64,000 nt of DNA from Acinetobacter ihumii (GCF_900625095.1 NZ_LR130760.1:1024997-1088996), one strand, 5' to 3'. Positions 20,035 to 29,684 are shown, counted from the first letter of the stretch. A program made the numbers and translations. The notes: a model not told the origin generated them from the sequence alone.

Positions 20035-20196
20035 CTAACGTTGCTGTTGATTCGGTTGTTTTTGCTGATTGTTTTGTTGATTTGGATTTTGCTGTTCTTG
20101 CTGACGTTGCTGGTCAGACTGTTGGTTGTGTTGAGGTTGTTTAGACTGGTTTGATTGTTGATCTTGCTGTTGACCTTGTTGGCGTTGATTTGACAT
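20035..20196 (-). CDS. glutamine-rich microprotein, 53 aa
   Basis: A short frame starting MSNQRQQGQQQDQQ and ending KQPNQQQR. By my count 27 of 53 residues are Gln and 8 are Asn, with no hydrophobic residue after Met1. A strong GAGGAA ribosome site stands about 9 nt before the ATG and a terminator follows the stop, so it looks translated. Predicted fully disordered and prion-like in composition. Function unknown. It is convergent with the siderophore receptor gene. Confidence 0.75.
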   Translation of the reverse strand: MSNQRQQGQQQDQQSNQSKQPQHNQQSDQQRQQEQQNPNQQNNQQKQPNQQQR

Positions 20197-20577
20197 TAGT
20201 ATGTTCCTCATTTTCCTTTTGAAGTCTCACCCTAGACATTGAATATACCTAAACATTAGATATAACGTTTAAAACCCTAAGATGTTCAATCATGCTAGTA
20301 CATAAATGCGCTTTACAATAATACCGTCTGTAAAATCGCTTAAAGTTATGTAAGACACAAAATATGAGGTTATGCGTATTATTTTTAAACTATAACAGCT
20401 TAGCGAAATTTCACTGAAAAGTAACTTAAACTATTTCACTGGATGTCACGCTTACTTACTTAAGTTTACCTTTTAATTTCTGATATGAATGATTTTGGCT
20501 TTTATAAAAATAGTTTTAGCCCTTGTCTTTTCATTGAGCACTACTAAAATATCCCGATCTTTTGAGGATGTGCATTT
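20197..20577. other. intergenic between Q-rich gene and acyltransferase
   Basis: A divergent promoter region of about 380 bp, AT-rich, with no reading frame or clear hairpin seen. Confidence 0.5.
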
Positions 20578-21141
20578 ATGAAAAAGCAACTTGCCAAGAC
20601 AATCTTTAAACTTTCTGGCTGGTCATATCATATCGAACCCAATGTTGTTGAAAATAAACAAGTGATTATCGGTTTTGAACATACTTCCAATATGGATGCT
20701 GTTCTCTCACTGGCACTTTTTGAAATTTTAGATCTCAAAATCCACACGCTTATAAAAAAAGAATTGTTTAAAGGCCCCCTTAAACCACTTTTAGATAAAA
20801 TTGGCGGTATCCCAGTTGACCGCAAAGCCAACAAAGACATTGTGTCTCAAATGGTTGAATTATTTTCCCAACACGACAGCTTTAATCTGGTGATTGCGCC
20901 TGAAGCCACACGCGCAAAAAATGGTGAAGCACGTAACGCTATTCGTACAGGATTTTGGCATATCGCCAAAGCGGCTAATGTGCCAATCTTATTAATGTAC
21001 GCCAATGCCAAAACGAAGAAAGGAGGCATACTTGGCAAAGTTTATCCAAGTAATCTTGAGCAGGATTTACAATTGATTCAACGTCTTTATAAAGAAAAAG
21101 TTGGACTGGATATTTGTATTCCCTCAACAAAAGTTGAATAA
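20578..21141 (+). CDS. 1-acyl-glycerol-3-phosphate acyltransferase-like
   Basis: A 187-aa PlsC-family acyltransferase of the short soluble type. The HX4D catalytic motif is HTSNMD near residue 36. The glycerophosphate-binding GGIPVDR is near 79 and the PEATRAKNG block near 108. It should transfer an acyl chain to a lysophospholipid-like acceptor. It is shorter than PlsC (about 245 aa), so the true acceptor is open. GAGGATG precedes the start. yebC follows 108 bp downstream. Confidence 0.85.
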   Translation: MKKQLAKTIFKLSGWSYHIEPNVVENKQVIIGFEHTSNMDAVLSLALFEILDLKIHTLIKKELFKGPLKPLLDKIGGIPVDRKANKDIVSQMVELFSQHDSFNLVIAPEATRAKNGEARNAIRTGFWHIAKAANVPILLMYANAKTKKGGILGKVYPSNLEQDLQLIQRLYKEKVGLDICIPSTKVE

Positions 21142-21249
21142 CTGTCGATTTTTCAAAAGCCAGCCTCTTTCTCAAAAAAATGTGCTTATGGTAGAATCTG
21201 CACAATTTGATCGGGTCACTATCCCCATCCTTAAGGAGCATATTGCAAC

Positions 21250-21999
21250 ATGGCAGGTCATTCCAAATGGGCAAACACCAAGCATCGTAAAGCAAAACAA
21301 GATGCCAGCCGTGCTAAAGTTTTTACTAAATATATTCGTGAAATTGTAACCGCAGCTAAACTGGGTGGCGCAGATGCTGCCAGTAATCCACGCTTGCGTG
21401 CTGTCGTTGAAAAAGCATTGTCGGTAAACATGACCCGTGATGCGATTAACCGTGCTATTCAGCGTGGTGCTGGTGGTGAAGACAATGATGATTTAAATGA
21501 AGTGACCTATGAGGGTTACGGAGTTGGTGGTGTGGCCGTTCTGGTTGAAACCATGACCGACAACTTAAATCGTACTGTACCTGATGTTCGTCATTGCTTT
21601 AGTAAAACCAATGGTAACTTGGGAACCAAAGGTTCAGTGTCTTATCTATTTACCAAACGCGGTGAAATTTTATTTGAAGATGTCTCTTTAGAAGACAAAA
21701 TCATGGAAGTTGCACTCGAAGCTGGTGCAGATGACATTGAAATTGAAGAAGATGGCATTTTAGTCATTACTTCACCTGAAAGCTTTGGTGAAGTACAGGA
21801 TGCATTAACCGCAGCTGGTCTGAAATCTGACAATGCAGAAGTAGTCATGAGCCCATCAACCAAAGCGGAAATCACTGACGTTGAACAAGCCAAACAAATC
21901 ATGAAAATGATTGATATGCTTGAAGATTTGGATGATGTTCAAAACGTCTATACCAATGTTGAGTTTTCAGAAGATGTTTTAGCGCAATTAGATGCCTAA
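21250..21999 (+). CDS. yebC: YebC/PmpR family regulator
   Basis: A 249-aa protein of normal YebC length. It begins [18 protein letters not shown] and contains [20 protein letters not shown] and a C-terminal [14 protein letters not shown]. YebC proteins were described as transcription regulators; recent work assigns some members to ribosome rescue at proline stretches. AAGGAGC is the ribosome site. It is separated from the Lrp-type gene by a two-way terminator. Confidence 0.96.
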   Translation: MAGHSKWANTKHRKAKQDASRAKVFTKYIREIVTAAKLGGADAASNPRLRAVVEKALSVNMTRDAINRAIQRGAGGEDNDDLNEVTYEGYGVGGVAVLVETMTDNLNRTVPDVRHCFSKTNGNLGTKGSVSYLFTKRGEILFEDVSLEDKIMEVALEAGADDIEIEEDGILVITSPESFGEVQDALTAAGLKSDNAEVVMSPSTKAEITDVEQAKQIMKMIDMLEDLDDVQNVYTNVEFSEDVLAQLDA

Positions 22000-22011
22000 A
22001 ATGTCTAATAA

Positions 22012-22037
22012 AAAACGCGCTACAAAGCGCGTTTTTT
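22012..22037. terminator. bidirectional terminator
   Basis: Arms AACGCGCT and AGCGCGTT with a 4-nt centre, A-run before and T-run after, between the convergent yebC and Lrp genes. Confidence 0.92.
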
Positions 22038-22507
22038 TATACTTTATTTAATAATTTATAGCAGTTAAATACATTGTATTCCTTAATCACAAAACTTGAA
22101 TGCAGTGCGACTACATTGTCAATCTTTCCTATGCGACGTAATAAGATATCACTATAATCATCCATATTACGTGCCACTAATTCTAAAATAAAATCAGCAC
22201 TCTGCCCTGTGACTAGAAAAGCATTGGTGACTTCGGGTATATCTTCAATTTCATTTAAAAATTTATCAAAGGTTTCAGTATCATGTTTACTTAATGAAAC
22301 TTGTAGCAAAATATGTAAAGTAAAGCCAAGCTTAGCAAAATTGATATCTCGCTTTAAGCTCCCCATTACATTGGCTTCTATTAAATGTTTAATACGCCGA
22401 TGCACCGAACTTACGGAAAGGCTGATTCGCTCCGATAACTCATTCAGATTAACATCTTCATGCGTTAAAATTTCTAAAATTTGCTTGTCAAAACGATCCA
22501 GTTCCAT
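22037..22507 (-). CDS. Lrp/AsnC family transcription regulator
   Basis: A 156-aa protein. The N-terminal helix-turn-helix begins MELDRFDKQILEILTHEDVN and contains SLSVSSVHRRIKHLIEANVM. The C-terminal RAM ligand domain contains FLVTGQSADFILELVARNMDDY. The ATG at 22507 is chosen because the family start is M-x-LDxxDxxIL; an in-frame start at 22567 adds 20 unconserved residues. Such regulators sense amino acids. The target is unknown; the 714-bp upstream region and the porin gene beyond it are candidates. Confidence 0.93.
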   Translation of the reverse strand: MELDRFDKQILEILTHEDVNLNELSERISLSVSSVHRRIKHLIEANVMGSLKRDINFAKLGFTLHILLQVSLSKHDTETFDKFLNEIEDIPEVTNAFLVTGQSADFILELVARNMDDYSDILLRRIGKIDNVVALHSSFVIKEYNVFNCYKLLNKV

Positions 22508-23221
22508 CACTGCTCCAAAATTTAATGCGGATATTGAGTTGCATTGGAACTTTTTATCATCGTGCAATTTTACAGGGTCAAGGGAAAACTTCTGTTTACT
22601 CGTAACGATTCATTCACTGGTAAGTGGCTGCATCTTGCAATTAACTTGTGGTCAATTGTGTCCTCGCTGAGTTGAGACCTTGTGGGTTAGATCTGCGTAT
22701 CTCCCAATCCGCTGATCACTCTTCTCAATCCCCATCACACCCTGATATATAAAGTACCAATATCTTGTAGAGATTATTTCCCTAAAACACATGAAAAACA
22801 ATATAAATTTAAAATATTTCTCACATTTTAAATAAATTAACTAAATTATTTCCGATTTAAACTTTATTTGTAGTATTTATAAATCATATTTAAGGTTTTA
22901 TTCATATTATTTTCCAAAAATAAATATTTAAATATCATAATAATGATTATCTCCATTACATCATAATTGCCATAAAACAGTACATGATTGATTCTTTTTA
23001 GGGCGGTTTACTTTTTGAATAGATCTATCAGAAATTCTGTCTGCTCTATAGATGAAAGTTAGTCATTATTATTAATTACTTTTAATCATAACCATTTCAA
23101 TATGACTATTTTTCGAACAAAAAAATAATTTTGGTTAATATTTCTAAACTATTGGCATCATTCTTGTTATGTAGTTCAGGGGGCTTTACTGAAGCTTTTA
23201 CAATAAACAATCGGAGTTAAC
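22508..23221. other. long intergenic upstream of porin
   Basis: 714 bp with no convincing gene. The left 250 bp is less AT-rich than the rest, and could be a 5' leader, a small RNA or a gene remnant; I cannot tell. The right part is very AT-rich and holds a Fur-box candidate at 22939. Confidence 0.5.
22939..22957. promoter_or_regulatory. Fur-box candidate upstream of porin
   Basis: The core AATAATGATTATC matches the first 13 positions of the complementary Fur consensus except one, and 14 of 19 overall. It is 265 bp from the porin start, so its relevance is uncertain. Confidence 0.35.
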
Positions 23222-24667
23222 GTGATCAAATTAACGAATTTAGTACTTGCCATGAGTACTCTTGGGCTGTCTGCAATGACTCTTCCAGCATATGCACAAA
23301 CAAGTGATCAACAAGAAATCAAACAATTACGTGCAGAAGTCGCAGAACTTCGTGCATTGATTCAGCAACAAGCCATGACTCAGAAAAATATCATTGCACA
23401 GCAACAAGCAGCGCCAGTGGTGGTTACTCCAGCTCCTGTGGTTGCGCAAGCTGCACCACCTGCTCCAGCCAATGCCAAGCCGGGCTGGTTAACACTGCCA
23501 GATGGTCAGACCCAAGTGAAGTTATATGGTAGTGTTCGTGCAGATGCAACTTATGACTTTAAAGGTACAAACGCAGATACAACCAATATTAATAACCCAA
23601 CCAACAAAGTTCCGCTTAACTCTGCCAATGCGACTGAAGACGCATTAAATGTTACAGCAGCAACCACACGTTTTGGTCTGGATTTCTCACGTCCAAGTTC
23701 AATTGGTGAAATTACAGGTAAAATTGAAGCTGACTTTATGGGATCGAGTGGTACCAATGGTACAGGTTCTCTACGTGTACGCCATGCCTATGTTTCAGCA
23801 GGAAAATGGCTTGCAGGTCAAACCACGTCTCCGTTTGTCAACGTAGATACTGCACCTGAAACAGTCGACTTTAATGGTCCAATGGGCTATGGCTCTACCC
23901 GTACCGTTCAAGTGCGTTATACTCAACCGATTAATACCAACCAAAAATTACTACTGGCTTTAGAAGGTGGTGATGTTGATAATATCAATAGTGGTAGTGC
24001 TACGGCAGTTTTTAAAAATAGTAGTGGTAACGTGATTACTCAGACTACAAGTTCTGGTGGTAACCGTTTCCCTGCTTTAACGGCACGTTATGATATTGCT
24101 ACAGCAGATAAAAAAGGTTTAATCCAAGTTCATGGTTTATTACATGAAAATCGTATCTCTGTCAGCGATGATGTCGACGAAACAAAACTAGGCTGGGGAA
24201 TTGGGGTTGGTGGAAAATATAGTTTGACACCAGATGATACTTTATTTGCTAACTACTATCATGTGAAAGGTGATAGCCGTTATTTACTATACGGTAACTC
24301 AGCTTATGTAGCTTATCAAAATAATCCCACAAATGCTGCAAATGCCACAGACCTTTCTATTTACGAAAGTGAATTTAATTCTGGCCTTATTGGATATTCA
24401 CATAAATGGTCACCACAATGGCGTTCAACTCTAGCAGCAGGAGCCATTTGGTATAAAGACGACAATTCTTTTGCTGAAAAGGCACCGACTTTAAACAAAC
24501 AGCTCTATAACATTTTGGTTAATAGCTTCTATACACCAACAAAAAATATTGATTTAGGCGTTGAATATACTTATGGTCAACGTGAAATATTTGCAGACAA
24601 AACTGCGACTCAAGACAACAAAGGTGATTATTCACGTCTAAACTTAATGGCAAAATATAGTTTCTAA
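23222..24667 (+). CDS. dcaP: DcaP-like trimeric outer-membrane porin
   Basis: A 481-aa protein starting at GTG after an ATCGGAGTTAAC ribosome site. A signal peptide ends near AYA|QTSDQ (residue 25). A coiled-coil (QEIKQLRAEVAELRALIQQQ) and an Ala/Pro-rich linker follow. Then comes a barrel beginning QVKLYGSVRADATY and ending LMAKYSF with a terminal Phe. This layout is that of Acinetobacter DcaP, a trimeric channel for dicarboxylic and other small acids. Specificity of this paralogue is not known. Confidence 0.85.
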   Translation: MIKLTNLVLAMSTLGLSAMTLPAYAQTSDQQEIKQLRAEVAELRALIQQQAMTQKNIIAQQQAAPVVVTPAPVVAQAAPPAPANAKPGWLTLPDGQTQVKLYGSVRADATYDFKGTNADTTNINNPTNKVPLNSANATEDALNVTAATTRFGLDFSRPSSIGEITGKIEADFMGSSGTNGTGSLRVRHAYVSAGKWLAGQTTSPFVNVDTAPETVDFNGPMGYGSTRTVQVRYTQPINTNQKLLLALEGGDVDNINSGSATAVFKNSSGNVITQTTSSGGNRFPALTARYDIATADKKGLIQVHGLLHENRISVSDDVDETKLGWGIGVGGKYSLTPDDTLFANYYHVKGDSRYLLYGNSAYVAYQNNPTNAANATDLSIYESEFNSGLIGYSHKWSPQWRSTLAAGAIWYKDDNSFAEKAPTLNKQLYNILVNSFYTPTKNIDLGVEYTYGQREIFADKTATQDNKGDYSRLNLMAKYSF

Positions 24668-24699
24668 ATTGAGTCTCTAAGTTTTACTCAAACTGCTTT

Positions 24700-24731
24700 A
24701 AAAAAACCACAGATTCATCTGTGGTTTTTTA
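24700..24731 (+). terminator. terminator of porin
   Basis: An 11-bp stem (AAAACCACAGA and its complement) with loop TTCA and a T run. Confidence 0.93.
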
Positions 24732-25027
24732 TGCATTAAAATTAGTCAAATAGTTTTAATCTATAAGCCAGCATCATCTGGAATCGCTTACAATAGTTAA
24801 TAAGAAATAAAGCAATTCTTTATACTATCTTATAGAGTAGATTTACTTGATAAGTCTCTTTTCTTTTTCCTTTTAGAAAGAAAATAGAGAGGATCTAGGC
24901 ATTTTTGAAAGAACCCTGATCATTCGCTGTATTACAGTCATCTTGTACTTTCTACGCCTGACAATTGCTTTGCCGCAAACATAGTTGAAATCGATTAAAA
25001 TCAATCAATGCTTAAATTATAGATATA

Positions 25028-25057
25028 AAAAAAGAGCTGAAAATCAGCTCTTTTTTA
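25028..25057. terminator. terminator of glt operon
   Basis: Arms AAAAGAGCTGA and TCAGCTCTTTT with a 3-nt loop, flanked by A and T runs, just past the gltL stop on the minus strand. Confidence 0.9.
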
Positions 25058-25068
25058 ACACACAATGA

Positions 25069-25812
25069 TTAATGCATCATTTGAATTTTATCTAGGAATA
25101 ATTTAGCACGCTCATGCCGAGCTTCTAAGTTTCCAAAAAATTCACTGGTTGCACAATCTTCCAGAATTTTACCTTCATCCATAAAAATGATGCGATTAGA
25201 AACACGTTTAGCAAAGCCCATTTCGTGTGTTACACACATCATGGTCATCCCTTCATTGGCTAATTGCATCATCACTTCTAAAACTTCACCCACCATCTCA
25301 GGGTCAAGTGCAGAAGTTGGCTCATCAAATAACATACAAATCGGATCCATCGCCAAACCACGAGCAATCGCGACACGTTGCTGTTGACCACCTGAAAGTT
25401 GCCCTGGAAACTTATCTTTATGGGCTAATAATCCAACACGTGATAAATATTTCAGACCTTTCTCACGCGCTTCTGCAACTGAGCGTTTTAACACTTTAAC
25501 CTGAGCAATGGTTAAATTTTCAAGTACGGTCATATGAGGAAATAATTCAAAATGCTGGAACACCATTCCCACTTTTGAACGGAATTTTGCTAGATCAGTC
25601 TTCGGGTCACGTAAAGAAATCCCATCTACAAAAATATCGCCTTCCTGAATAGGCTCAAGCGCATTGACTGTTTTAATCAAGGTCGATTTACCTGAACCAG
25701 ACGGACCACAGACCACAACTACTTCGCCTTTTTCAATGCTGGTCGTACAATCTGTTAAAACCTGAAAATCACCATACCATTTAGAGATATGTTTGATGTC
25801 TATCATTGGCAT
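25069..25812 (-). CDS. gltL: glutamate/aspartate ABC transporter ATPase
   Basis: A 247-aa ABC ATPase of the polar amino acid (GlnQ/GltL) type. Walker A is GPSGSGKST, the signature LSGGQQQRVAIARGLA, Walker B MLFDEPTSALDPE and the H-loop VTHEMGFAK. It energises import by GltJ and GltK. It is the last gene of the gltIJKL operon, with GGAGAT before the ATG. The Glu/Asp substrate is inferred from the operon layout. Confidence 0.92.
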   Translation of the reverse strand: MPMIDIKHISKWYGDFQVLTDCTTSIEKGEVVVVCGPSGSGKSTLIKTVNALEPIQEGDIFVDGISLRDPKTDLAKFRSKVGMVFQHFELFPHMTVLENLTIAQVKVLKRSVAEAREKGLKYLSRVGLLAHKDKFPGQLSGGQQQRVAIARGLAMDPICMLFDEPTSALDPEMVGEVLEVMMQLANEGMTMMCVTHEMGFAKRVSNRIIFMDEGKILEDCATSEFFGNLEARHERAKLFLDKIQMMH

Positions 25813-25826
25813 TTAAAAATCTCCAA

Positions 25827-26504
25827 TTAGCGAATGATGGCAATTTTCTGCTGTAATCGTTTAACTAATCGAGATAGTAAGAACGAACTACAGAAATAAA
25901 CCACTGCTACAATAAAATAAAAAGTTGCTTTAGTTTCAGGACCATAAGTATTGGCTAAAGTATCTGCTCGACCCAAGAAGTCTGGCGCACTAATCACATA
26001 AACTAGAGAAATATCCTGAAATAAAATAATCGTTTGCGTTAACAGCACAGGCAGCATATTACGAAAGGCTTGTGGTAACACAACAAACTTCATCGATTGA
26101 CCGTAAGTAAAGCCTAATGCATAACCTGCATTCACCTGACCTCTTGATACAGACTGAATCCCTGAACGCACAATTTCTGAAAAGAAGGCTGCTTCAAAAA
26201 TAGCAAAGGTAATCACACTGGAAAATAGTGGTCCCCAATAGGTATCTGACTGAAAATCAAAAAATTTCGGCATCAAGAAATAAAAGATAAAAATGACCTG
26301 AATTAAGGGAATGCCACGAAACACATCCACATAAAACTTCGAAAAATTACGTGCCACGAAGTTATTAGACAAGCGCATCATTGCAAGTGGTGTACCAATT
26401 AAGATACCGCCAATCATTGCCAAAACTGTAACAGTTAGGGTAAACACAAAGCCCTGCGCGAGAGCGTGTGTCACATCAGGGTGTTGTAATATACTAAAAT
26501 CCAT
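25827..26504 (-). CDS. gltK: amino acid ABC permease GltK
   Basis: A 225-aa inner-membrane permease with about five helices and the His/Glu/Gln permease domain. The EAA motif region reads YALGFTYGQSMKFVVLPQAFRNMLP. It pairs with GltJ to form the channel. Its start is 1 bp after the gltJ stop, with an overlapping GGGAGG ribosome site. Confidence 0.91.
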   Translation of the reverse strand: MDFSILQHPDVTHALAQGFVFTLTVTVLAMIGGILIGTPLAMMRLSNNFVARNFSKFYVDVFRGIPLIQVIFIFYFLMPKFFDFQSDTYWGPLFSSVITFAIFEAAFFSEIVRSGIQSVSRGQVNAGYALGFTYGQSMKFVVLPQAFRNMLPVLLTQTIILFQDISLVYVISAPDFLGRADTLANTYGPETKATFYFIVAVVYFCSSFLLSRLVKRLQQKIAIIR

Positions 26505-26505
26505 A

Positions 26506-27348
26506 CTACTTACCTCCCGAACCTAAGCCTGGCACTGCCATTCTTTTTTCAATCCAAGCCATGATGAATTTAATCATATAGGTGATAATCAAATAGACAG
26601 GTGTAGATAAAATTAGAATCACAATGTCCTGTGATGTTTCTTCACGCATGGTTTTAGTATATGCGAAGAAGTTAAGAACACTTAAAGCATAAAGCACAGC
26701 CGAGTTTTTAAAGACATTCATTGCCTCTGAGGTAATGGTAGGCCACACCATACGGTAGGCAACAGGCAATACCACATAACGGTAACTTTGCCCTGTGGTA
26801 AAACCGAGTGCTGAAGCAGCATACTTTTGACCACGAGAAACCGTGCTAATCCCCGCACGAATATGTTCAGAAACACGTGCTGCGGTGTATAACCCCAACG
26901 CAAATACACCAATAACACTAGGATGAGTGTTAAGCAGATCTTTCCACCAACCACCTGCAACGACATCGCCACTGCCAGCACTTAAACTGTCAGGTAAAAA
27001 CTCAGGAAAAACGAAAGCCCAGAAAAAAAGTTGTACAATCAAAGGAATATTACGAAAAATTTCTACATAACAATTACCAATAAATGCCAAAGGCTTATTT
27101 GGTAATGTTCGGATAATACCAAGCAATGAACCCAAAAAGAATGCAATCAAAAATGCAATGAATGCAGTCCATATCATGGTAAATACGCCAGAACCCAGCA
27201 TTTGAAGCCATGTGGGAGCATCAGCATAAGGAGAATAACTTGTACTACCAATGGCTTTACAAACTGATTCGGCCCATGCAGCCTTATCAAGTCCGAATTC
27301 ATTGGATTCAGCACAAAATGCAGTCCAGTTTAATGAGCCAACTGACAT
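26506..27348 (-). CDS. gltJ: amino acid ABC permease GltJ
   Basis: A 280-aa permease with the EAA region SALGFTTGQSYRYVVLPVAYRM. It carries a long periplasmic N-terminal part and a soluble loop between helices (SLSAGSGDVVAGGWWKDLLN), as in GltJ. The ATG at 27348 follows AAGGGGC; the upstream in-frame TTG (27366) is rejected. It is the second gene of the operon. Confidence 0.91.
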   Translation of the reverse strand: MSVGSLNWTAFCAESNEFGLDKAAWAESVCKAIGSTSYSPYADAPTWLQMLGSGVFTMIWTAFIAFLIAFFLGSLLGIIRTLPNKPLAFIGNCYVEIFRNIPLIVQLFFWAFVFPEFLPDSLSAGSGDVVAGGWWKDLLNTHPSVIGVFALGLYTAARVSEHIRAGISTVSRGQKYAASALGFTTGQSYRYVVLPVAYRMVWPTITSEAMNVFKNSAVLYALSVLNFFAYTKTMREETSQDIVILILSTPVYLIITYMIKFIMAWIEKRMAVPGLGSGGK

Positions 27349-27447
27349 AGCTGCCCCTTTTATCAAAGTTTAAAAGCCAAGCTCATGTAGAAAAAACCTA
27401 CATGAGCCAACGATTGATTTATCTATACAGTTTCTAAATCCTGAGGA

Positions 27448-28341
27448 TTAGATACCTGCGTCAGTCGGGTTTGCTTTTAATTTTTTGAAGGACGAACTTT
27501 GAGGCATGTTCAAATTAGTATTTTTTGGCGGGATAGCAGACTGGAACCATTTTTTATACAACCCATCCATCTTGCCAGATTTCCACATTGCATTCACAGT
27601 ACGATCTGCAATCGCTTTAAATTTTGGATCATCTTTAGCAATCATAATGCCATACGGTTCAGATGAAAGGACTGGGCCAACAATGGCAAATTCTTTTGGA
27701 TTTGAAGATTTGGCAATTAAACCTGCCAAAATATTATCATCCATAACAAATGCTGCTGCACGACCAGATGCTACCATCGCGAAAGAATCGGCATGGTCTT
27801 TACCATAAATGTTTTGTACATTAATGTTTTGACCACGTTCATTCATTTTAATGTATTTGTCTGAAGTCGTACCTTGTGTCGTTACTACGGCTTTACCATT
27901 TAAGTCAGCCAGACTTTTAATACCAGAATTGGCCTTCACCACCATACGTACTTCTGTTGCATAGTAGTTGGTCGAGAAGCCAACTTGTTCTTGGCGTTGT
28001 TTAGAATTTGTAGTGGTACCGCATTCCATATCAATATTGCCTGATAAAAGTTCAGGAATACGTGTAGAAGAAGTTACTGCTTTATACTCAACTTTAAGAT
28101 TTGGCATCTTAAGGTCTTTTTTGATTTCATTCGCAAAGTTATTACAGATATCTACTGCATAACCTACTGGTTTGCCGCCTACAACATAAGAAATCGGATC
28201 TGACGATTCACGATGACCAATGATAATTTTTCCGCTACTCTTGATTTTAGCCAGAGTATCTGCAGCTTGAACCTGAGTCGCTCCTCCAACTGCAAAGATC
28301 ATGAATCCTGATACAAGTAGTGAGGTTGCAGAATGTTTCAT
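27448..28341 (-). CDS. gltI: glutamate/aspartate-binding periplasmic protein
   Basis: A 297-aa solute-binding protein (SBP_bac_3). The signal peptide MKHSATSLLVSGFMIFAVGG... is cut after VQA. The mature part has SGKIIIGHRESSDPISYV and GYAVDICNNFANEIK, the usual amino-acid-binding layout of GltI/AatJ. It delivers Glu/Asp to GltJK. The ATG at 28341 is taken because AAGGAG lies just upstream; a frame start at 28380 would spoil the signal peptide. It is the first gene of the operon. Confidence 0.92.
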   Translation of the reverse strand: MKHSATSLLVSGFMIFAVGGATQVQAADTLAKIKSSGKIIIGHRESSDPISYVVGGKPVGYAVDICNNFANEIKKDLKMPNLKVEYKAVTSSTRIPELLSGNIDMECGTTTNSKQRQEQVGFSTNYYATEVRMVVKANSGIKSLADLNGKAVVTTQGTTSDKYIKMNERGQNINVQNIYGKDHADSFAMVASGRAAAFVMDDNILAGLIAKSSNPKEFAIVGPVLSSEPYGIMIAKDDPKFKAIADRTVNAMWKSGKMDGLYKKWFQSAIPPKNTNLNMPQSSSFKKLKANPTDAGI

Positions 28342-28934
28342 AAAAACTCCTTGATTATAAATACTCTTATTTAGCGTCATTTAATATTATTCAGTGAGGC
28401 TAAATAATAAGCTTGCTTTCCTATTTGCAATTATCACGCCAACTTTTTAATTATTGCTTATCAGCCATTGATAATTTATATATTTATACGCCATTAAAAA
28501 ATATTTGCAAAGGCAAAAGATTTCTTTTTGTTATACTTTTATTCTAATAATCATTATTTGCAATCTTAAAAGAATATTTTTTAACCAATTTAATGCACAA
28601 AAGTTTGTAAATTCGCCCTAGAGACATTAAAGCCTGTTATTTATGAAACTAAATCGAGCATCTTGTGAAAATCAATGCATTATTTTGGTTCAAATGTTTT
28701 TGAACTGATTTTGAATAGCAAAAATTTAAATCACATCGCTTCATAAATTTTTTAAATGGATATTATTTAGTTATTTTTATGAATTATAGTAAAGAAGTTG
28801 TATGAATTATTTTCTTAATTCTATTAAGGCTACCATTCAAATTTAGTGCCTAAAATCGACGACAACACTCCCACTAAGAAACCTATGCTATTTTTTGATA
28901 TACTGATACGAGTCCGAATTAACATATATCCTCA
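28342..28934. other. long AT-rich intergenic, gltI/tetR divergent region
   Basis: 593 bp with no gene seen. It must hold the gltI promoter (minus) and the tetR promoter (plus). A partial Fur-like 19-mer (28540-28558, core ATAATCATTATT) is present, but the left half is poor. Confidence 0.5.
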
Positions 28935-29591
28935 ATGCAGAAAACCAATACTACGCTTAATCCATCCGTTTGCTGTGAGGTTCCGCATACCAAACGTGGT
29001 CATGAAAGACGTTTGGCACTGCTCATTAGCGCGACAGAGCTTTTTTTAGAAAACGGCTACGATGCCGTTTCTTTGGATGATATTGTGAATCATGCAGGGG
29101 GTTCAAAAGCTGCTATATACAAATATTTTGGTAATAAAGAAGGTTTGTTCAAAGCAATCTGCGACTACCGTCGTGAGCTTTTTTTCAAAAATATGTGTGT
29201 GGCATTTAATAGTCATCAGCATGATTTAAGAACTTATCTGATTCAAACCCTGATTGGCTTTTATCAAAAAATCACCTGTACTGAAAATGCGGCATTTATG
29301 CGCTTAGTCATTGACCGTTCTCAGCGAGATCCTGAGTTAGCGGTTTATCTGCATGAACGTGGTCCAGAATATGTGCAAAAAACCATTGCCTGTGCATTGC
29401 AACAAGCAACACAACAAGGTCAAATTCAGTGCCGTGAACCTTTACACTCTGCTGTGATGTATTTTGGTATTTTAAGAAATCTTGAATGGAAGGTCATTAT
29501 GGGTGTTCCTATCACTTTAGATCATGCTGAAATTATTGATCATATCGAATATTGCGTTGATGTTTTTTTAAACGGTCATCAAATCCACTAA
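28935..29591 (+). CDS. TetR family transcription regulator
   Basis: A 218-aa protein. The N-terminal TetR helix-turn-helix is about residues 22-68, with LFLENGYDAVSLDDIVNHAGGSKAAIYKYFGNKEGLF. The C-terminal ligand domain (about 90-210) resembles the AefR-like TetR_C type. There is no ribosome site before the ATG, so the start may lie slightly downstream. The target is unknown. It reads away from the glt operon and toward argF. Confidence 0.9.
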   Translation: MQKTNTTLNPSVCCEVPHTKRGHERRLALLISATELFLENGYDAVSLDDIVNHAGGSKAAIYKYFGNKEGLFKAICDYRRELFFKNMCVAFNSHQHDLRTYLIQTLIGFYQKITCTENAAFMRLVIDRSQRDPELAVYLHERGPEYVQKTIACALQQATQQGQIQCREPLHSAVMYFGILRNLEWKVIMGVPITLDHAEIIDHIEYCVDVFLNGHQIH

Positions 29592-29653
29592 TTCTTTTGC
29601 TTTTTTTAATGCTTGTAGTATAGTATTTGATTCTTTTTTTCCTTCAATTATCA

Positions 29654-29684
29654 ACAATCAATTGTTTTTTAAAACAATTATTGT
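29654..29684 (+). promoter_or_regulatory. hairpin next to argF ribosome site
   Basis: An inverted repeat (ACAATcAATTGTTTT against AAAACAATTATTGT, one bulged base) ends directly at the GGGGTAAC ribosome site of argF, 9 nt before the ATG. It could control translation start or be an operator. Confidence 0.45.

Larger units (their letters stand above)
24668..25068. other. intergenic between porin and gltL
   Basis: Holds the porin terminator, the gltL terminator and an imperfect inverted repeat at about 24856-24894 (TCTCTTTTCTTT facing AAAGAAAATAGAGA). No reading frame is seen. Confidence 0.5.

Noticed and set aside
22209..22670. Plus-strand open frame of about 150 aa opposite the Lrp gene
   Set aside because: It is the reverse shadow of the Lrp-type coding region, with no family signature and a poor ribosome site.
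24856..24894. Imperfect inverted repeat as insertion sequence remnant
   Set aside because: The arms are low-complexity T/C and A/G runs and do not match any mobile-element end I know.
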